A stretch of 64,000 nucleotides of DNA. Origin: Armatimonadota bacterium. GTDB lineage: Bacteria; Armatimonadota; Fimbriimonadia; Fimbriimonadales; Fimbriimonadaceae. The stretch lies in the NCBI GenBank assembly GCA_018268255.1, contig JAFDWX010000004.1, positions 124,001-188,000 of the forward strand. Reading direction: 5' to 3'. The notes below the pieces were generated by a model, which was not told the DNA's origin, made no database searches, and saw nothing but the letters and a program-made list of their open reading frames with translations. Shown here piece after piece: positions 18,627 through 26,718 of the stretch. Within the stretch, counting starts at the first letter, position 1. Every line of letters starts with the position of its first letter. Made by a program: the position numbers and the translations under genes.

Positions 18627-18709
18627 TGTGCCCCGGGGCGGGATTCTGGGCGGACGCGGAGCGTCGGGGTCCCAGGATCTGGAGTGGCCTCGGGCCGGAG
18701 CGCGCCACA
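18627..18709 (+). repeat. Structured dispersed element, copy 1
   Basis: Copy 1 of a four-member family. Inner helix GATTCTGGG (18642-18650) with CCCAGGATC (18671-18679); apical hairpin GACGC-GGA-GCGTC (18653-18665); outer pairing TGTG..CCCGG with CCGG..CACA. Conserved blocks GGGGTCCCA and TGGCCTCGGGCC. It lies between the divergent kinase and SIS genes. Confidence 0.75.
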
Positions 18710-18753
18710 CGCAAACCAAACGGCGGATCACCGAAAGGTAACCTACACTCAGC

Positions 18754-19698
18754 ATGCGCGGCGCACTCATGGAATCCGAAATTCGGCAGCAGCCCGAAAT
18801 TCTTTCATCAAATGCCAACTCCTACTTTCAGCAAGCTCTGCCGCTTCAAGATCAAAACTTTGAGATGGTCCTGCTTGCGGCACGGGGAACCTCGGACAAC
18901 GCCGCCCTGTACGCTCGGTACCTGTTCGAGATTCAGCTTGGGATTCCCGTCTCTCTGTCGGCACCAAGCGTCATAACCAAGCATCGCACGGATATCCGAT
19001 ATCCAAAGTGCTTAGCCATCGGAATATCCCAATCTGGAGCCGCTCCGGATGTTGCGGAAGTACTCGCCGCGATGCGCCGCAACGGCCACACAACCCTGGC
19101 AATCACCAATACGGAAGGTTCGCGCTTGACGGAGGAGGCAGAGCACACGATTTTGCTCAACGCCGGGCCGGAAAAGGCAGTGGCTGCCACGAAGACCTAT
19201 ACAACTTCACTGCTAGCACTCTATCAGACAGCCCGAGCACTGGGAGCCAATCTCCCCGATCCTCAAGATTCGTTGCCAAATGAAGAATGGTTGGAGACGT
19301 GCCGAAACGCCGCGGAAGAATCGGCAGGAACGATCGTAAGGCAATCGGTTCTGTTTGCTCTTGGCAGAGGATACGGCTTTGCAACATGTCAGGAGACGGC
19401 TCTCAAGCTGATGGAATGCGCGCTGCTTCCCGCCAAAGCGTTCTCCACAGCGGATTTTCAGCACGGCCCCAAGGCTCTTGCTGGGCACGAAAGCGCCGCC
19501 ATTGTTTACGGAGAAGTGCCTGACGGTCTTGCCGAGCAAGGCTGTGAGATTGTTCGAGCCCCCGCCGGTCTCAGCACCCCAGTCGGACCCATCCATGAAA
19601 TTCTCTTTGGACAATGGATCGCGCTCCTCACGGCAAGGGCCAGAGGATTAGATCCAGATCAGCCTCGAAACTTATCAAAAGTCACCCTGACACTCTAA
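18754..19698 (+). CDS. SIS-domain sugar isomerase/deaminase (GlmS C-terminal-like)
   Basis: The 314-residue protein has two SIS domains but no glutaminase domain. It resembles the isomerase half of GlmS and the AgaS/NagB-II type of glucosamine-6-phosphate deaminase. Signatures: ESEIRQQPEIL, AARGTSDNAALYARYL (sugar phosphate loop), AIGISQSGAAPDVAEV, AVAATKTYTTSL, LGRGYGFATCQETALKLMECA and AFSTADFQHGPKAL. Without the glutaminase domain, deamination or isomerisation of amino sugar phosphates is more likely than synthesis; the substrate cannot be fixed from sequence. Start may be ATG 18754 or ATG 18769 (MESEIRQQPEIL, the usual family start). Confidence 0.88.
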   Translation: MRGALMESEIRQQPEILSSNANSYFQQALPLQDQNFEMVLLAARGTSDNAALYARYLFEIQLGIPVSLSAPSVITKHRTDIRYPKCLAIGISQSGAAPDVAEVLAAMRRNGHTTLAITNTEGSRLTEEAEHTILLNAGPEKAVAATKTYTTSLLALYQTARALGANLPDPQDSLPNEEWLETCRNAAEESAGTIVRQSVLFALGRGYGFATCQETALKLMECALLPAKAFSTADFQHGPKALAGHESAAIVYGEVPDGLAEQGCEIVRAPAGLSTPVGPIHEILFGQWIALLTARARGLDPDQPRNLSKVTLTL

Positions 19699-19812
19699 AA
19701 CGTCGCAACAATTTCAAAATATTTTCACCAAGTTGGGAACGGATGAACCGTGTTTCCTTTTGACACCTATTGGACCTGCCCGAAAGGCAGTAGGCATCAG
19801 GAAGACTCGACC

Positions 19813-20277
19813 ATGAAGATCTCCAAACTTGCAGCCATTGCATCAGTTGCTGCGCTTATGCTCACCTCCGTCAGCTTCGCCCAGACATCGAAGGAAACCA
19901 AGACCAAGAAGGCTCCGCCTACTACTAGTTCGAAGACGAGTGCGAAATCAAGCGCAAAAGCACCCGCCAAAACTACGAGCACCACTGCGAAGAAGATGCC
20001 TGCTCGCGACCCCAAGACAGGCAAGTGGGTGGTAACGAAGTCCAAGTCTAACGGCACCAAGCCCGGGCCCGCTCGCGACCCCAAAACAGGCCGATTTGTT
20101 TCGAGCAAATCAAAAAACACGACCGCAACGACCACTTCCAAAACTGAAGTAAAGGCCGGTAAGAAGCTGCCAGCACGGGATCCGAAAACGGGACGATTCG
20201 TCTCCTCTAAGTCGAAAACAACAGCTCCAGCCAAAACTGCTGCCTCTAGCGCAAGCAAAACGAAAAAGTCGAAGTAA
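19813..20277 (+). CDS. Exported basic repeat protein (RDPKTGRF repeats)
   Basis: A 154-residue protein with a clear signal peptide (MKISKLAAIASVAALM, ending SFAQ). The mature chain is almost only K, T, S, A and P and contains three near-identical blocks, MPARDPKTGKWVVTKSK, GPARDPKTGRFVSSKSK and LPARDPKTGRFVSSKSK, separated by threonine/lysine linkers. No family assigned. The high positive charge suggests binding of nucleic acid or cell-wall polymers outside the cell, but this is only inference. ATG 19813 is preferred: AGGAAG lies 8 nt upstream and the upstream extension has no signal peptide. Confidence 0.7.
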   Translation: MKISKLAAIASVAALMLTSVSFAQTSKETKTKKAPPTTSSKTSAKSSAKAPAKTTSTTAKKMPARDPKTGKWVVTKSKSNGTKPGPARDPKTGRFVSSKSKNTTATTTSKTEVKAGKKLPARDPKTGRFVSSKSKTTAPAKTAASSASKTKKSK

Positions 20278-20306
20278 CCAACCTAAACTCTCTCGCTCCA
20301 GACAAA

Positions 20307-20345
20307 CGGGTCGGCAGTGTATTCCCTACTGTCCGGCCCAATTTT
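20307..20345 (+). terminator. Terminator of the basic repeat protein gene
   Basis: GGGTCGGCAGT pairs with ACTG-T-CCGGCCC (one bulged T) around GTATTCCCT, followed by AATTTTA. It separates this gene from the riboswitch promoter. Confidence 0.55.
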
Positions 20346-20372
20346 ATGGGTGAGTTTTTCTGGTCCACGGCG

Positions 20373-20378
20373 TATACT
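20373..20378 (+). promoter_or_regulatory. -10 hexamer of the TPP riboswitch transcript
   Basis: TATACT in context GGCGTATACTCTAG, about 19 nt before the riboswitch. No good -35 is visible. Confidence 0.4.
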
Positions 20379-20396
20379 CTAGTAAGCAACGACACA

Positions 20397-20488
20397 CGCG
20401 CAGGGGGAGCCTTAACCGGCTGAGAGTTCTGCAAAATGCAGAAGACCCCAAGAACCTGATGCGGTTAGTACCGACGTAGGGATTGCGA
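20397..20488 (+). promoter_or_regulatory. Thiamine pyrophosphate (TPP) riboswitch
   Basis: This is a THI-box RNA. In order: P1 5' strand CGCA (20399-20402), P2 GGAGCC..GGCT with the conserved CTGAGAG (about 20420-20426), a variable P3 hairpin TTCTGC-AAAAT-GCAGAA, ACCCC, and the P4/P5 arm GAACCTGATGCGGTTAGTACC then GACGTAGGGA, closing with TGCG (20484-20487). The pyrimidine-sensing CTGAGA and pyrophosphate-sensing ACCTGAT..GTAGGGA parts are intact. Its P1 3' strand GATTGCGAA (20481-20489) is the exact complement of TTCGCAATC (20519-20527), giving an antiterminator. High TPP should therefore stop transcription. Confidence 0.95.
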
Positions 20489-20514
20489 ACAGATACGTGT
20501 TCCGAGCGATCGGG

Positions 20515-20550
20515 CCACTTCGCAATCTGCGGAGTGGTTCGTTTTGCTTT
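20515..20550 (+). terminator. Riboswitch-controlled intrinsic terminator
   Basis: CCACTTCGC (20515-20523) pairs with GCGGAGTGG (20529-20537) around AATCT, followed by TTCGTTTTGCTTT. The 5' arm overlaps the antiterminator partner of the riboswitch, so the two folds exclude each other. Confidence 0.85.
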
Positions 20551-20557
20551 GGGACTT

Positions 20558-21331
20558 ATGAAAACAAAATTTAACGCGTTTACCTTGATCGAACTGCTAG
20601 TCGTCATCGCGATCATCGCGATCTTGGCCGCTATCCTCTTCCCGGTCTTTGCCCAAGCCAAGGCGGCAGCGAAGAACACAGCGGACCTGAGCAACGCGCG
20701 TCAAATCGGTATCGCGCTGAAGCTGTATCTTAACGACAACGAAGACACTTATCCGATTTACTATGCCTACAACAGCAATCCCCCTGCGGGAAAGGTTGGG
20801 CACAAGGGGATCGAAGTCGAATTGTTCCCCTACACAAAGAGCCGAGACTTGTTCAAAAGCCCGCTCGACCAAGGAGGACCCTACACTTCACAAGATGTGC
20901 CGGGAGCCAATACCTACCACCAAGCTTACGGGAGCAGCTACCTCTTTACACGGTGCCTGTTTTCAGTGGTCCCTGGCGAATCCAGCATCAACAACAGCAC
21001 CGAAGCGTTTACCATCTCAACCAGCGTTACGGAAAGTTCACTGGAAAATCCCTCCAACTCGCGCCTGATACGCCTGGAGATGATGCCGTTTTTCAAGGGT
21101 CAGTGCGAGCGATACGGATACGACTGCGCCGCACCCTACAACTACTATCGAACCTGGAGCGATCGGGGAGGCAGCGTGGTTTTCAGCGACGGCAGCGCGC
21201 GGTTCGTTACCAGCACCGCCCGGTTCGATGAGCAGGCAGTGAATCCGGCGGGCAATAAATCTGGCGATGTTAATCCGAACTCGTCGAACGGCGCGCCCTA
21301 CAACACCTGGTACTACGATTGCGGCGGATAG
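20558..21331 (+). CDS. DUF1559-type pilin-like protein under the TPP riboswitch
   Basis: A 257-residue protein with a type IV prepilin-like N-terminus: MKTKFNAFTLIELLVVIAI, with the processing site before F and Glu at +5 (FTLIE), followed by the hydrophobic helix ending AAILFPVFAQAK. The rest follows the pattern of DUF1559 (H-X9-DG-like) proteins abundant in Planctomycetes and Armatimonadota: ARQIGIALKLYLNDNEDTYP and near the C-terminus VVFSDGSARFV. These are probably pseudopilins or secretion substrates at the cell surface. The ATG at 20558 has GGGA 4 nt upstream and comes 7 nt after the riboswitch terminator. It is the only gene the riboswitch can reach; the next gene is convergent, 6 nt on. 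Confidence 0.88.
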   Translation: MKTKFNAFTLIELLVVIAIIAILAAILFPVFAQAKAAAKNTADLSNARQIGIALKLYLNDNEDTYPIYYAYNSNPPAGKVGHKGIEVELFPYTKSRDLFKSPLDQGGPYTSQDVPGANTYHQAYGSSYLFTRCLFSVVPGESSINNSTEAFTISTSVTESSLENPSNSRLIRLEMMPFFKGQCERYGYDCAAPYNYYRTWSDRGGSVVFSDGSARFVTSTARFDEQAVNPAGNKSGDVNPNSSNGAPYNTWYYDCGG

Positions 21332-21337
21332 CCGCCG

Positions 21338-22210
21338 CTATAAATCAGCCAAATAGTGGCTGACAAACTCCGCAACGCACTCTTGAACAGGGGGCGGAGG
21401 AGCGAATCCCAGTTCGCCGAATTTTTTGCAATCAAGAACGCTGTATCCGGGCCGAACGGCGGGAGTCGGCCACTCCGATGTTGTAATCGGCGTGATTTCG
21501 GGTGTGTGTGTCCCCGTCGCTGCAGAAAAGGCGCCTACCACCTGCCGAGCAAAGCCGCACCAGCTCATAGGGTCCAACCCCGTGACATGGTAGACACCGT
21601 CATCGGGCCACGCCTCGACGAAATCCCATGTCTGCCGTGCAACTTCTGGGGCGTATGTCGGGCACCCGATTTGGTCGTCCACGACGCGCAGAGCCTTTCC
21701 TGCCCTCGCGGCGTTGAGAATGGAGCGAGGGAACGACGCACCGGGCCAGCCATACAGCCAGCTCGTGCGGAGAATCGCCGCGTCGCAGCCGGATTCAGCG
21801 ATTCCGCATTCTCCATCGAGCTTGGTCCGACCGTAAACGCTCATCGGACACGGAGTTGCATCCTCCGCTATTGGAGAGGAGAACCCCACGCCGAACACAA
21901 AATCGGTGCTGTAGTGGACGAGCCTCTTTCCGGATCTACGACAAGCTGAACCCAGCATCGTTGGCAGCTGAGCATTGAGATATTGAGCTTCATCTTGCTC
22001 GGTTTCGGCCAGATCCACCTGGGTGTAGGCCACCGCATTGATACAGGCCGCAGCGTCCATCGCCTCGATCATCTGGATGGAACGGTAGTCTCGCAGGTCG
22101 AGTTCCGCGCGGCTCGGGTTGATCAAGTCATGACCCCGAGCAGCGCCGATTCTCGCAAGATGGGTTCCTAAAAGCCCCGTTCCACCAAGGACGATAACTT
22201 TCAAGGTCAC
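21338..22210 (-). CDS. rfbD: dTDP-4-dehydrorhamnose reductase
   Basis: RfbD reduces dTDP-4-keto-L-rhamnose to dTDP-L-rhamnose, the last step of rhamnose activation for surface polysaccharides. The 290-residue protein is an extended short-chain reductase: VIVLGGTGLLGTHLAR (NADPH loop), INAVAYTQVDLAE, VHYSTDFVFG with Ser/Thr, and the catalytic YGRTKLDGE (YxxxK). C-terminal ITTSEWPTPAVRPGYSVLDCKKF is typical. The start is GTG 22210, overlapping the preceding stop by 4 nt (GTGA), which couples it to the dehydrogenase gene. The rfbA/B/C genes are not present. Confidence 0.93.
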   Translation of the reverse strand: MTLKVIVLGGTGLLGTHLARIGAARGHDLINPSRAELDLRDYRSIQMIEAMDAAACINAVAYTQVDLAETEQDEAQYLNAQLPTMLGSACRRSGKRLVHYSTDFVFGVGFSSPIAEDATPCPMSVYGRTKLDGECGIAESGCDAAILRTSWLYGWPGASFPRSILNAARAGKALRVVDDQIGCPTYAPEVARQTWDFVEAWPDDGVYHVTGLDPMSWCGFARQVVGAFSAATGTHTPEITPITTSEWPTPAVRPGYSVLDCKKFGELGFAPPPPVQECVAEFVSHYLADL

Positions 22211-23229
22211 ACTGCCGCTGGAGCACATTGGCGGATGACTTCCACCTTGTACTCATTGGTGCTGGCTTTGCCACCCAGATCCATCGTCAGACACTTGCCG
22301 TCCGAACAGACCCTGAGCACCGAATTTGCAATCTGGTCGGCCTGCTCATTGAGCCCAAGATGTCTCAACATCATGATGGCGCTCAAAAGGAGGGCGGTCG
22401 GGTTCGCAACGCCCTTCCCTGCGATATCCGGTGCGGAGCCGTGGACCGCTTCGAATACGGCGCAATTGTCGCCGATGTTCGCTCCGGGAGCGAGCCCCAA
22501 TCCCCCGACCAAACCTGCGCAAAGGTCGCTAACGATATCGCCATAGAGATTTTCAGTCACCAGCACATCGAACTGCTCTGGATTGGTGACGAGCTGCATG
22601 CAGCAGTTGTCGACGATGATATCATCGGCCTTAATTTCCGGATATTCGGGAGCAATCTTGAAGAACTCTTCTAGAAACATGCCGTCGGTGATCTTCATGA
22701 TGTTCGCTTTGTGCACCGCGGTCACGCGCGTGCGCCCTTCTCGGCGAGCCATCTCGAATGCATAGCGAATGACCCGCTGACATCCGGGCCGAGTAATAAC
22801 TTTGATCGCCTGGGCCAAATCTGGGTGAGGCAAGATTTCGATTCCCGCGTAGAGATCCTCAGTGTTCTCTCGCACAATCACCATATCGAGCTTGTGACCC
22901 ATAAAGGGTCCTTTGACCCCCGGAAGCGTCTTCGCTGGACGAACGTTTGCGTAAAGGTCGAGAGCTTGCCTCAGCTGCACGTTGGCACTAACGTGGCCTC
23001 CGCCTTTAGGGGTCGTCGTGGGCCCTTTCAATGCTATGCCAATCTCCCGGATCGTATCGATGGTTTCAGGAGGAAGTGCTGGCAACCCTTTTTCGAGAGC
23101 ACCCAAACCACCCTCCAAAAAAACCCAATCGGCTTCAAATCCAGTGGCCTCAAGGATGCTGATCGTCGCATCCATGATTTCCGGTCCGATCCCATCCCCA
23201 GGCAATACCGCAATCTTTCGCTTACTCAT
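22207..23229 (-). CDS. NAD-type isocitrate/isopropylmalate dehydrogenase
   Basis: A 340-residue beta-decarboxylating dehydrogenase. Signatures: AVLPGDGIGPEIMDATISIL, ANVRPAKTLPGVK (isocitrate-type arginine region), VIVRENTEDLYAGIE, TAVHKANIMKITDG, DNCCMQLVTNPEQFDVLVTENLYGDIVSDL (metal-binding Asp; quoted in two overlapping parts) and GSAPDIAGKGVANPTALLLSA. The NVRP and RENTEDLYAG motifs are those of NAD-dependent isocitrate dehydrogenases of the short type rather than of isopropylmalate dehydrogenase, so a TCA-cycle role is more likely. Pairing with rfbD by a GTGA overlap has no obvious metabolic link. Confidence 0.85.
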   Translation of the reverse strand: MSKRKIAVLPGDGIGPEIMDATISILEATGFEADWVFLEGGLGALEKGLPALPPETIDTIREIGIALKGPTTTPKGGGHVSANVQLRQALDLYANVRPAKTLPGVKGPFMGHKLDMVIVRENTEDLYAGIEILPHPDLAQAIKVITRPGCQRVIRYAFEMARREGRTRVTAVHKANIMKITDGMFLEEFFKIAPEYPEIKADDIIVDNCCMQLVTNPEQFDVLVTENLYGDIVSDLCAGLVGGLGLAPGANIGDNCAVFEAVHGSAPDIAGKGVANPTALLLSAIMMLRHLGLNEQADQIANSVLRVCSDGKCLTMDLGGKASTNEYKVEVIRQCAPAAV

Positions 23230-23372
23230 AGTTCTTCTAGTGATGTTGGCTTATTGCGGCTAATCCTTGCGACTATGATAGGGCCATGGACCTCAAACGT
23301 CTGAATAAGTGAAGTCGGCCAACAACGAGGTTGGCCCGTGAAATGAAAGAAATTAGGAAAAGGAACAAACCC

Positions 23373-24599
23373 ATGAAACGACTGAGCGCTTTAACCCTTG
23401 CGGCCCTGATGGTGTTGAGCACCGCCGCAGTTGCCGACGACTTGTTGGGCAAAAATCGCGGGGGCGGCGGAGGGAAAGGTTCCGGCGGCGATGGCCGTGG
23501 CGGAAATCCTCCTGCTGACCGAAGCGGTGGTGGACGCGGATCGGGCGGAGACAACAAGGGAGGCAATCCTCCTGTTGATCGAGGCGGCGGTGGCGGACGC
23601 AACAACGGTGGCGGTGCACCTCCTGCCGATCGAGCAGGCGGTGGCGGACGCAACAATGGTGGTGGTAACCCTCCGGCCGATAGAGCAGGCGGTGGACGCA
23701 ACAACGGTGGCGTGGCACCTTCTCGGCCAAATCCTCCGGTTAACCGAGATCGCGGAAACCAAGGCAACGGCGGATCCAGGATCGACACCAACCGGTCCAA
23801 CCGCGACACGGGTGCGGGGCGAAGCGGGACCAGTCGGTACGGCTCCCAAAGTAATCGGACTCCCTCTCGACAGCAGGTTCCACCGCAGCGATACGACATC
23901 CCTCGACGCGACAGCGGCAACAACAGTGGGCGTGGCGCACAAGAAGCGACTCGTAACCATAGAGCCGAGCCGAAGCACAACTATAGGGAAGGCTACTATC
24001 ACTATGACCGCAACTGGCGTGACGACCGGTTCTGCTACCCGTACTACAACTTCAGCTGGTCCAACAACTGCGTCATCTCGCCATGGTATGGCTACTACAA
24101 TCTTCCGGGATATGTCAGCTATGCCCGAGTGAGCTTCACAATTCCTCAGTGGCGATTCGCGTTCGACGGCATCTTCACCTGGAACAGCAACTCAAACTAT
24201 GGTCGTGACGATCGATGGGATCAGTATTGCGATAACGATCTACGAGATGCTGTGTACGACATCGAGAGCGTTTGGCAAAACGGCGATACACGAGCCCTGG
24301 ACCGCCTGATCTCAGGGAACGATCGAGTGGTTATTCGGTCCCAGAATGCCGAAGTCTATACGGTTCGCCCGGATGACTTCTACGACATGATGCGAGACGC
24401 CGCACTGGATACTCGAACCAATCGGTACGACATCGAGCGAGTCAGCGGTGGGCGCGGCGGTGCCCGAGTGATCGCCCGCCACGAGTTCTACAACGCGTGG
24501 AACCAACGGGAGGTGCAGTACCACAGCTATATCCTGGAGCAGGGTCGCCGCGGCTACCAGATCGTCGAGTTCGGAACCTGGGAAGGCTTTCCCCGGTAA
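23373..24599 (+). CDS. Exported glycine-rich repeat protein with tyrosine-rich domain
   Basis: A 408-residue protein with signal peptide (MKRLSALTLAALMVL, ending AVA). Residues about 25-135 are a low-complexity region built of repeats like GGGRNNGGGAPPADRAG, at least five copies with small changes. Residues about 135-205 are rich in R, N, S and Q. The C-terminal 200 residues (from NYREGYYHYDRNWRDDRF) are aromatic-rich and look folded (FDGIFTWNSNSNYGRDDRWDQYC, shown in part, and RDAALDTRTNRYDIERVSGG). No family recognised. Start ATG 23373 follows AAAAGGAAC. Nothing else in the operon; a bidirectional terminator follows. Confidence 0.75.
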   Translation: MKRLSALTLAALMVLSTAAVADDLLGKNRGGGGGKGSGGDGRGGNPPADRSGGGRGSGGDNKGGNPPVDRGGGGGRNNGGGAPPADRAGGGGRNNGGGNPPADRAGGGRNNGGVAPSRPNPPVNRDRGNQGNGGSRIDTNRSNRDTGAGRSGTSRYGSQSNRTPSRQQVPPQRYDIPRRDSGNNSGRGAQEATRNHRAEPKHNYREGYYHYDRNWRDDRFCYPYYNFSWSNNCVISPWYGYYNLPGYVSYARVSFTIPQWRFAFDGIFTWNSNSNYGRDDRWDQYCDNDLRDAVYDIESVWQNGDTRALDRLISGNDRVVIRSQNAEVYTVRPDDFYDMMRDAALDTRTNRYDIERVSGGRGGARVIARHEFYNAWNQREVQYHSYILEQGRRGYQIVEFGTWEGFPR

Positions 24600-24612
24600 A
24601 ACACAGTGACCG

Positions 24613-24647
24613 AAAAGGGCCGAGAGCAAAATGCTCTCGGCCCTTTT
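24613..24647. terminator. Bidirectional terminator
   Basis: AAAAGGGCCGAGAGC (24613-24627) pairs with GCTCTCGGCCCTTTT (24633-24647) around AAAAT. T-runs on both strands serve the convergent flanking genes. Confidence 0.85.
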
Positions 24648-24649
24648 GG

Positions 24650-25108
24650 TTACATCTCTTTGTCGCCGTACAGGGTCTGGATGTAGTTGACCTGACCCCA
24701 GTGATAAAGGACATTCCAGTGGGGCACTTCCATGATCTCCATGTAGGTAAAGGTTCCCCACTGCAAGGTAATTGACTCGCCCATTTCCGCTTCGGGAAAT
24801 GCCGCAATTTCTGCTTTGAGTCCTTCAAATAGCTCGAAGAACTTCGCTTCGCACGCCTCAACTGTCGTCAGCTGCTTGGCCGCAGCCTGAGCTGCTTCCC
24901 AATCGACATTCGGGTCCATGCCGCGGTGCTTGAGGATTCCCGATCCCCACGTTGGGCAGAACGCCACCTCCTGACACTGATCCAACGTACTGCGACCCTC
25001 GTCGAGTGGCTTCCAATCGAGCTTGTCGGCCGGCGTCCGCTTGGCGGAACTGAAAAATCCTCGTGCCCCCCGTTCCGTTAGGGCGATAATGGCTGTTTTA
25101 GCATCCAT
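24650..25108 (-). CDS. DinB-family protein
   Basis: The 152-residue protein matches the DinB/YfiT-like four-helix fold: MDAKTAIIALTERGARGFFSSAKRTPADKLDWKP is the usual start (quoted as MDAKTAIIALTERG and TPADKLDWKP), followed by STLDQCQEVAFC, and near the end YMEIMEVPHWNVLYHWGQVNYIQTLYG, where H and W positions fit the metal-binding helix. Such proteins are often metal-dependent thiol S-transferases or relatives with unknown role. A TATAGT hexamer ends 6 nt before the ATG at 25108, so the transcript may be leaderless. The reading frame ends at the shared terminator. Confidence 0.85.
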   Translation of the reverse strand: MDAKTAIIALTERGARGFFSSAKRTPADKLDWKPLDEGRSTLDQCQEVAFCPTWGSGILKHRGMDPNVDWEAAQAAAKQLTTVEACEAKFFELFEGLKAEIAAFPEAEMGESITLQWGTFTYMEIMEVPHWNVLYHWGQVNYIQTLYGDKEM

Positions 25109-25231
25109 ATGTCTACTATATCACGATTCCAAGCAAAAATTGTGGTGTTTTTCCACATTTGTCCGAAGATTTAACATGGCGAAAAGGATTTTGCTGAGAA
25201 CGTTAGGTTTTGCCCTAGCTGAGGACCCTCT

Positions 25232-26701
25232 ATGAGCCTTAAAATCAATACGAATCTGCAGGCAATGAATGCGCTGCGCAATCTCTCCGGTACTTCGCTG
25301 AACCTGAGCGATACGATGTCCCGCCTGAGCAGCGGCCTTCGAATCAACACCGCATCGGATGACCCCGCGGGTTTGGTGATTTCGGAAGGAATGCGTGCTC
25401 AAATCCACGGAATAGACCAAGCTGTCCGCAATTCGCAGGACGCTATCAACATGGCCAAGACCGCAGAGGGAGGACTCAGCGAAATCCAGGGGCTGCTCAC
25501 CTCCATGCGCGCCCTAGCTGTGCATGCGGCGAATACCGCAGTGGTCGATGCCAATCAGCTTTCCGCAGATCAAGGTCAGATTCGATCCTCATTGGAATCC
25601 ATCAATCGGATTGCAACCTCGACCCAATGGGGCAATAAACGGCTTCTGGATGGCACTGCAGGGGTTACCTCCGCAGTGATCAACAGCACGGCCCTCAGCA
25701 GTGCATTTTTCGGCAGCGACTTCGGCGACTCCACGCTCATCTCTGGCCAGGTCACCATCAATCAGACCGTGGCTGCGCTCGCCGCGACACTCACTACCGG
25801 AAGAACTTTCGCTAACAGCTCGGCAGTGGTGCCAACGACCGGCAGCATCATCATCAACGGCTACTCGATTTCGAGCGACGGGACCGATACGGTCCAATCT
25901 CTGGCAACGAAAATCAATGCGGTGAGTCAGCAAACCGGAGTAGTTGCGGCTATCGTCAGCGTCGGTCCGAACGTATCGGTCCGTCTGACGAACAAGACGA
26001 CGGGCTCGCAGTTCCCGCTCAACCTGACCGACCCTAACCACATTCTTCACACAACGTCGTCCGTCACCTATACGGGCACCGACGCGCAGTATGATGTCAC
26101 CGCCAATACGGCGAACGGATCTCAGACGGTGACGTTCATCGGAGGCCGAGCAACCGGCGATTCGGGACTCAAACTCACCGATGACAAAGGAAACACGATC
26201 ACCGTGACCCAAGCGGCGAACGACAACTGGGGATCGCTTTTCGCAACACCGCCGCAAGCAGTTCAGATTTACGCAGGTTCGGCCCAATTCCAGATCGGAT
26301 CGGAAGCCAATCAGACCATTTTCGTCGCGCTCCCGAACGTTTTCACCAACAACTTGGGCACCACCGCTGTTTCCGGTTTATCTCTGGCTGACATCGATGT
26401 CTCAAGCCCGAGCGGAGCGAGTGACGCTCTCAAGGTGATCGACGAAGCCATAACGCAGATTGCACGGAGCCGCGGAACTTTGGGCTCGGTCCAGAGCAAT
26501 TTCCTGGAAAGTAACGTCCGCAGCCTGGAAGTAGCGAAGGAAAATGTCTCCGCCTCGGAGAGCGCCATTCGTGATGTTGATATGGCATCCGAACTAACTC
26601 GCTATACCCAACTCCAAATTCTCCAGCAGAGTGGTCTCGCAGTCCTATCGCAAGCTAATCAGCAGCCACAGTCGATTTTGAAGCTGTTGCAAGGCAACTA
26701 A
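25232..26701 (+). CDS. fliC: Flagellin
   Basis: Flagellin is exported by the flagellar type III apparatus and polymerises into the filament. The conserved D0/D1 ends are complete: MSLKINTNLQAMNALRNL, LSSGLRINTASDDPAGLVIS, GGLSEIQGLLTSMRALAV at the N-terminus, and IDEAITQIARSRGTLGSVQ, VAKENVSASESAIRDVDMA, LQILQQSGLAVLSQANQQPQSILKLLQ at the C-terminus (the last in parts). The middle 200-260 residues are a variable surface domain. The length is 489 residues. GAGG lies 8 nt before the ATG. It is a single transcript with a strong terminator, far from the hook operon at 44.5 kb. Confidence 0.97.
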   Translation: MSLKINTNLQAMNALRNLSGTSLNLSDTMSRLSSGLRINTASDDPAGLVISEGMRAQIHGIDQAVRNSQDAINMAKTAEGGLSEIQGLLTSMRALAVHAANTAVVDANQLSADQGQIRSSLESINRIATSTQWGNKRLLDGTAGVTSAVINSTALSSAFFGSDFGDSTLISGQVTINQTVAALAATLTTGRTFANSSAVVPTTGSIIINGYSISSDGTDTVQSLATKINAVSQQTGVVAAIVSVGPNVSVRLTNKTTGSQFPLNLTDPNHILHTTSSVTYTGTDAQYDVTANTANGSQTVTFIGGRATGDSGLKLTDDKGNTITVTQAANDNWGSLFATPPQAVQIYAGSAQFQIGSEANQTIFVALPNVFTNNLGTTAVSGLSLADIDVSSPSGASDALKVIDEAITQIARSRGTLGSVQSNFLESNVRSLEVAKENVSASESAIRDVDMASELTRYTQLQILQQSGLAVLSQANQQPQSILKLLQGN

Positions 26702-26718
26702 TCGGCGGATCGATATGC

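Noticed and set aside
25889-26287. Minus-strand ORF (232 residues) inside flagellin
   Set aside because: A shadow frame of the flagellin variable domain; arginine-rich without any motif.
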